DNA of 38,417 nucleotides from Chitinophagaceae bacterium (lineage in GTDB: Bacteria; Bacteroidota; Bacteroidia; Chitinophagales; Chitinophagaceae), in contig JANWIY010000029.1 in NCBI GenBank assembly GCA_025449645.1, positions 1 to 38,417 on the forward strand, read 5' to 3'. Each line of letters opens with the position of its first letter. The first letter of the stretch is position 1. Positions 38,027 to 38,417 of this stretch are shown here, piece after piece. The position numbers and the translations under genes are program-made. The notes beneath the pieces are model-generated. The model worked only from the letters and a program-made list of their open reading frames with translations. It made no database searches and had not been told where the DNA came from.

Positions 38027-38123
38027 AGCACGAAATTAAAATTCGTTCAACAAATCAATGAGGATATAATAAGAAATCAAAACAATTGAACTAAATCATT
38101 GGTTTTTTGATAAAATGGATTGA

Positions 38124-38160
38124 TTTGTTTTATTTTCTTTAAAATTATTCATTAACTTCG
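38124..38160 (+). promoter_or_regulatory. Candidate promoter of the threonine leader
   Basis: TAACTTCG (38153-38160) matches TAnnTTTG with one mismatch. The nearest TTTG is at 38124-38127, 25 bases upstream, longer than usual. Transcription would start near 38167, about ten bases before the leader GTG. Confidence 0.35.
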
Positions 38161-38177
38161 CACCTCCTTTATTTGAC

Positions 38178-38267
38178 GTGATTCATTCAGGCAACCATAT
38201 TATCGCTATACCTGCAATTACCCGCATAATCGGTGTTACCATCACCCATGCCATCACAACCCTGTAA
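38178..38267 (+). CDS. thr operon leader peptide
   Basis: A 29-codon frame from GTG 38178 to TAA 38265-38267 contains nine Ile and five Thr codons. The second half reads ITRIIGVTITHAITTL. No in-frame ATG exists, so GTG is the likely start. Ile and Thr are the two end products that control E. coli thrLABC by the same type of leader, and this frame lies directly upstream of thrA. The stop codon is inside the loop of a perfect 8-bp hairpin. The call rests on composition and position. Confidence 0.72.
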   Translation: MIHSGNHIIAIPAITRIIGVTITHAITTL

Positions 38268-38275
38268 AGGGTTGT
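38256..38275 (+). promoter_or_regulatory. Hairpin over the thr leader stop codon
   Basis: ACAACCCT (38256-38263) pairs perfectly with AGGGTTGT (38268-38275) around GTAA, which contains the leader stop codon. It has no T-tract and is more likely a pause or switching stem than a terminator. Confidence 0.6.
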
Positions 38276-38302
38276 ATCAAACCATATCTCCATTGGGCTA
38301 TT

Positions 38303-38330
38303 GCTGCACGCCGGATGCAGCTTATTGTTT
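38303..38330 (+). terminator. Possible thr attenuator terminator
   Basis: GCTGCA (38303-38308) and TGCAGC (38316-38321) form a stem around CGCCGGA, followed by TTATTGTTT. The T-tract is interrupted and the stem is short. CATTGGGC (38291-38298) could pair with GCCGGATG (38310-38317) as a competing stem with one mismatch and one G-U. It lies between the leader and thrA. Confidence 0.45.
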
Positions 38331-38359
38331 GCACATTTACTTTATCAAAAAAAATATCC

Positions 38360-38417
38360 ATGCAGGTTCTTAAGTTCGGGGGCTCCTCTGTAGCCAATGC
38401 CGGAAATATCGGCAAGA
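38360..38417 (+). CDS. thrA: Aspartokinase / homoserine dehydrogenase, N-terminus only
   Basis: The window ends after 19 codons (MQVLKFGGSSVANAGNIGK). KFGGSSVAN is the aspartokinase nucleotide-binding signature and closely matches the start of E. coli ThrA (KFGGTSVAN). Aspartokinase begins the aspartate family pathway. That it is the bifunctional ThrA form, rather than a monofunctional aspartokinase, is inferred from this match and from the Thr/Ile leader upstream. Confidence 0.8.
   Translation, partial: MQVLKFGGSSVANAGNIGK

Noticed and set aside
38031..38058. ppc promoter with TAATTTCG
   Set aside because: The box ends four bases before the ATG and the spacing to TTG is 17 bases; it would require a leaderless transcript, so it was not listed.
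38161..38170. CACCTCCTTT, identical to the 16S rRNA 3' end
   Set aside because: Only ten bases match and the flanks do not resemble rRNA; similar CTCCTT follows the rpoC -7 box, so it is probably initial transcribed sequence.

Overview
The window looks like chromosomal core sequence from a member of the Bacteroidota, most likely the Chitinophagales/Sphingobacteriia branch. The support is: gene families typical of that phylum (OmpH-like periplasmic protein, peptidase-like outer-membrane protein, FemAB/GNAT-like protein, four-helix-bundle S23-type protein); short intergenic spacers without clear Shine-Dalgarno sequences; promoters of the Bacteroidota type (TTG near -33, TAnnTTTG near -7); and small AT-rich intergenic repeats. 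No tRNA, rRNA, CRISPR array, transposase or phage gene was seen.

Layout. Bases 83-17981 are one long minus-strand amino-acid block, read from right to left: leuA-leuC-leuD-leuB, a leader-peptide attenuator, ilvD-ilvB-(four-helix-bundle gene)-ilvN-ilvC-ilvA, then gltB-gltD. It covers leucine, isoleucine and valine synthesis (no ilvE aminotransferase is present) plus glutamate synthase, which makes the amino donor. Bases 17987-28161 run on the plus strand: a helical repeat protein of unknown function, rpoC alone without rpoB, an OmpH-like protein, an APC permease, the heptose kinase rfaE1 and ispD. Bases 28271-35293 are a minus-strand envelope/glycan group: transglutaminase-like membrane protein, Gfo/Idh/MocA oxidoreductase, polyprenyl-phosphate sugar transferase, a peptidase-M1-like protein with a probable C-terminal beta-barrel, and a FemAB/GNAT-like protein. 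PEP carboxylase (minus) then faces the start of the threonine operon (plus), whose thrA is cut by the window edge.

Regulation is the most interesting part. Upstream of ilvD is a 30-codon leader peptide that is half Ile/Leu/Val, with five consecutive Ile codons. It is followed by a strong intrinsic terminator and a clear competing antiterminator pairing. Upstream of thrA is a second leader reading frame, 29 codons with 9 Ile and 5 Thr, followed by hairpins. Both fit ribosome-mediated transcription attenuation. The promoter-like elements before leuA, the ilv leader and the thr leader end in TTCG, whereas those before rpoC, the helical-repeat gene and the oxidoreductase end in TTTG.

Other points: rpoC has its own promoter and terminator and is separated from rpoB; ilvB and ilvN are split by a four-helix-bundle gene flanked by inverted AT-rich heptad repeats; LeuA lacks the C-terminal regulatory domain; and the M1-like protein has lost its HExxH zinc motif. 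Functional calls rest on motifs read by eye and on knowledge of the families; no database search was possible.
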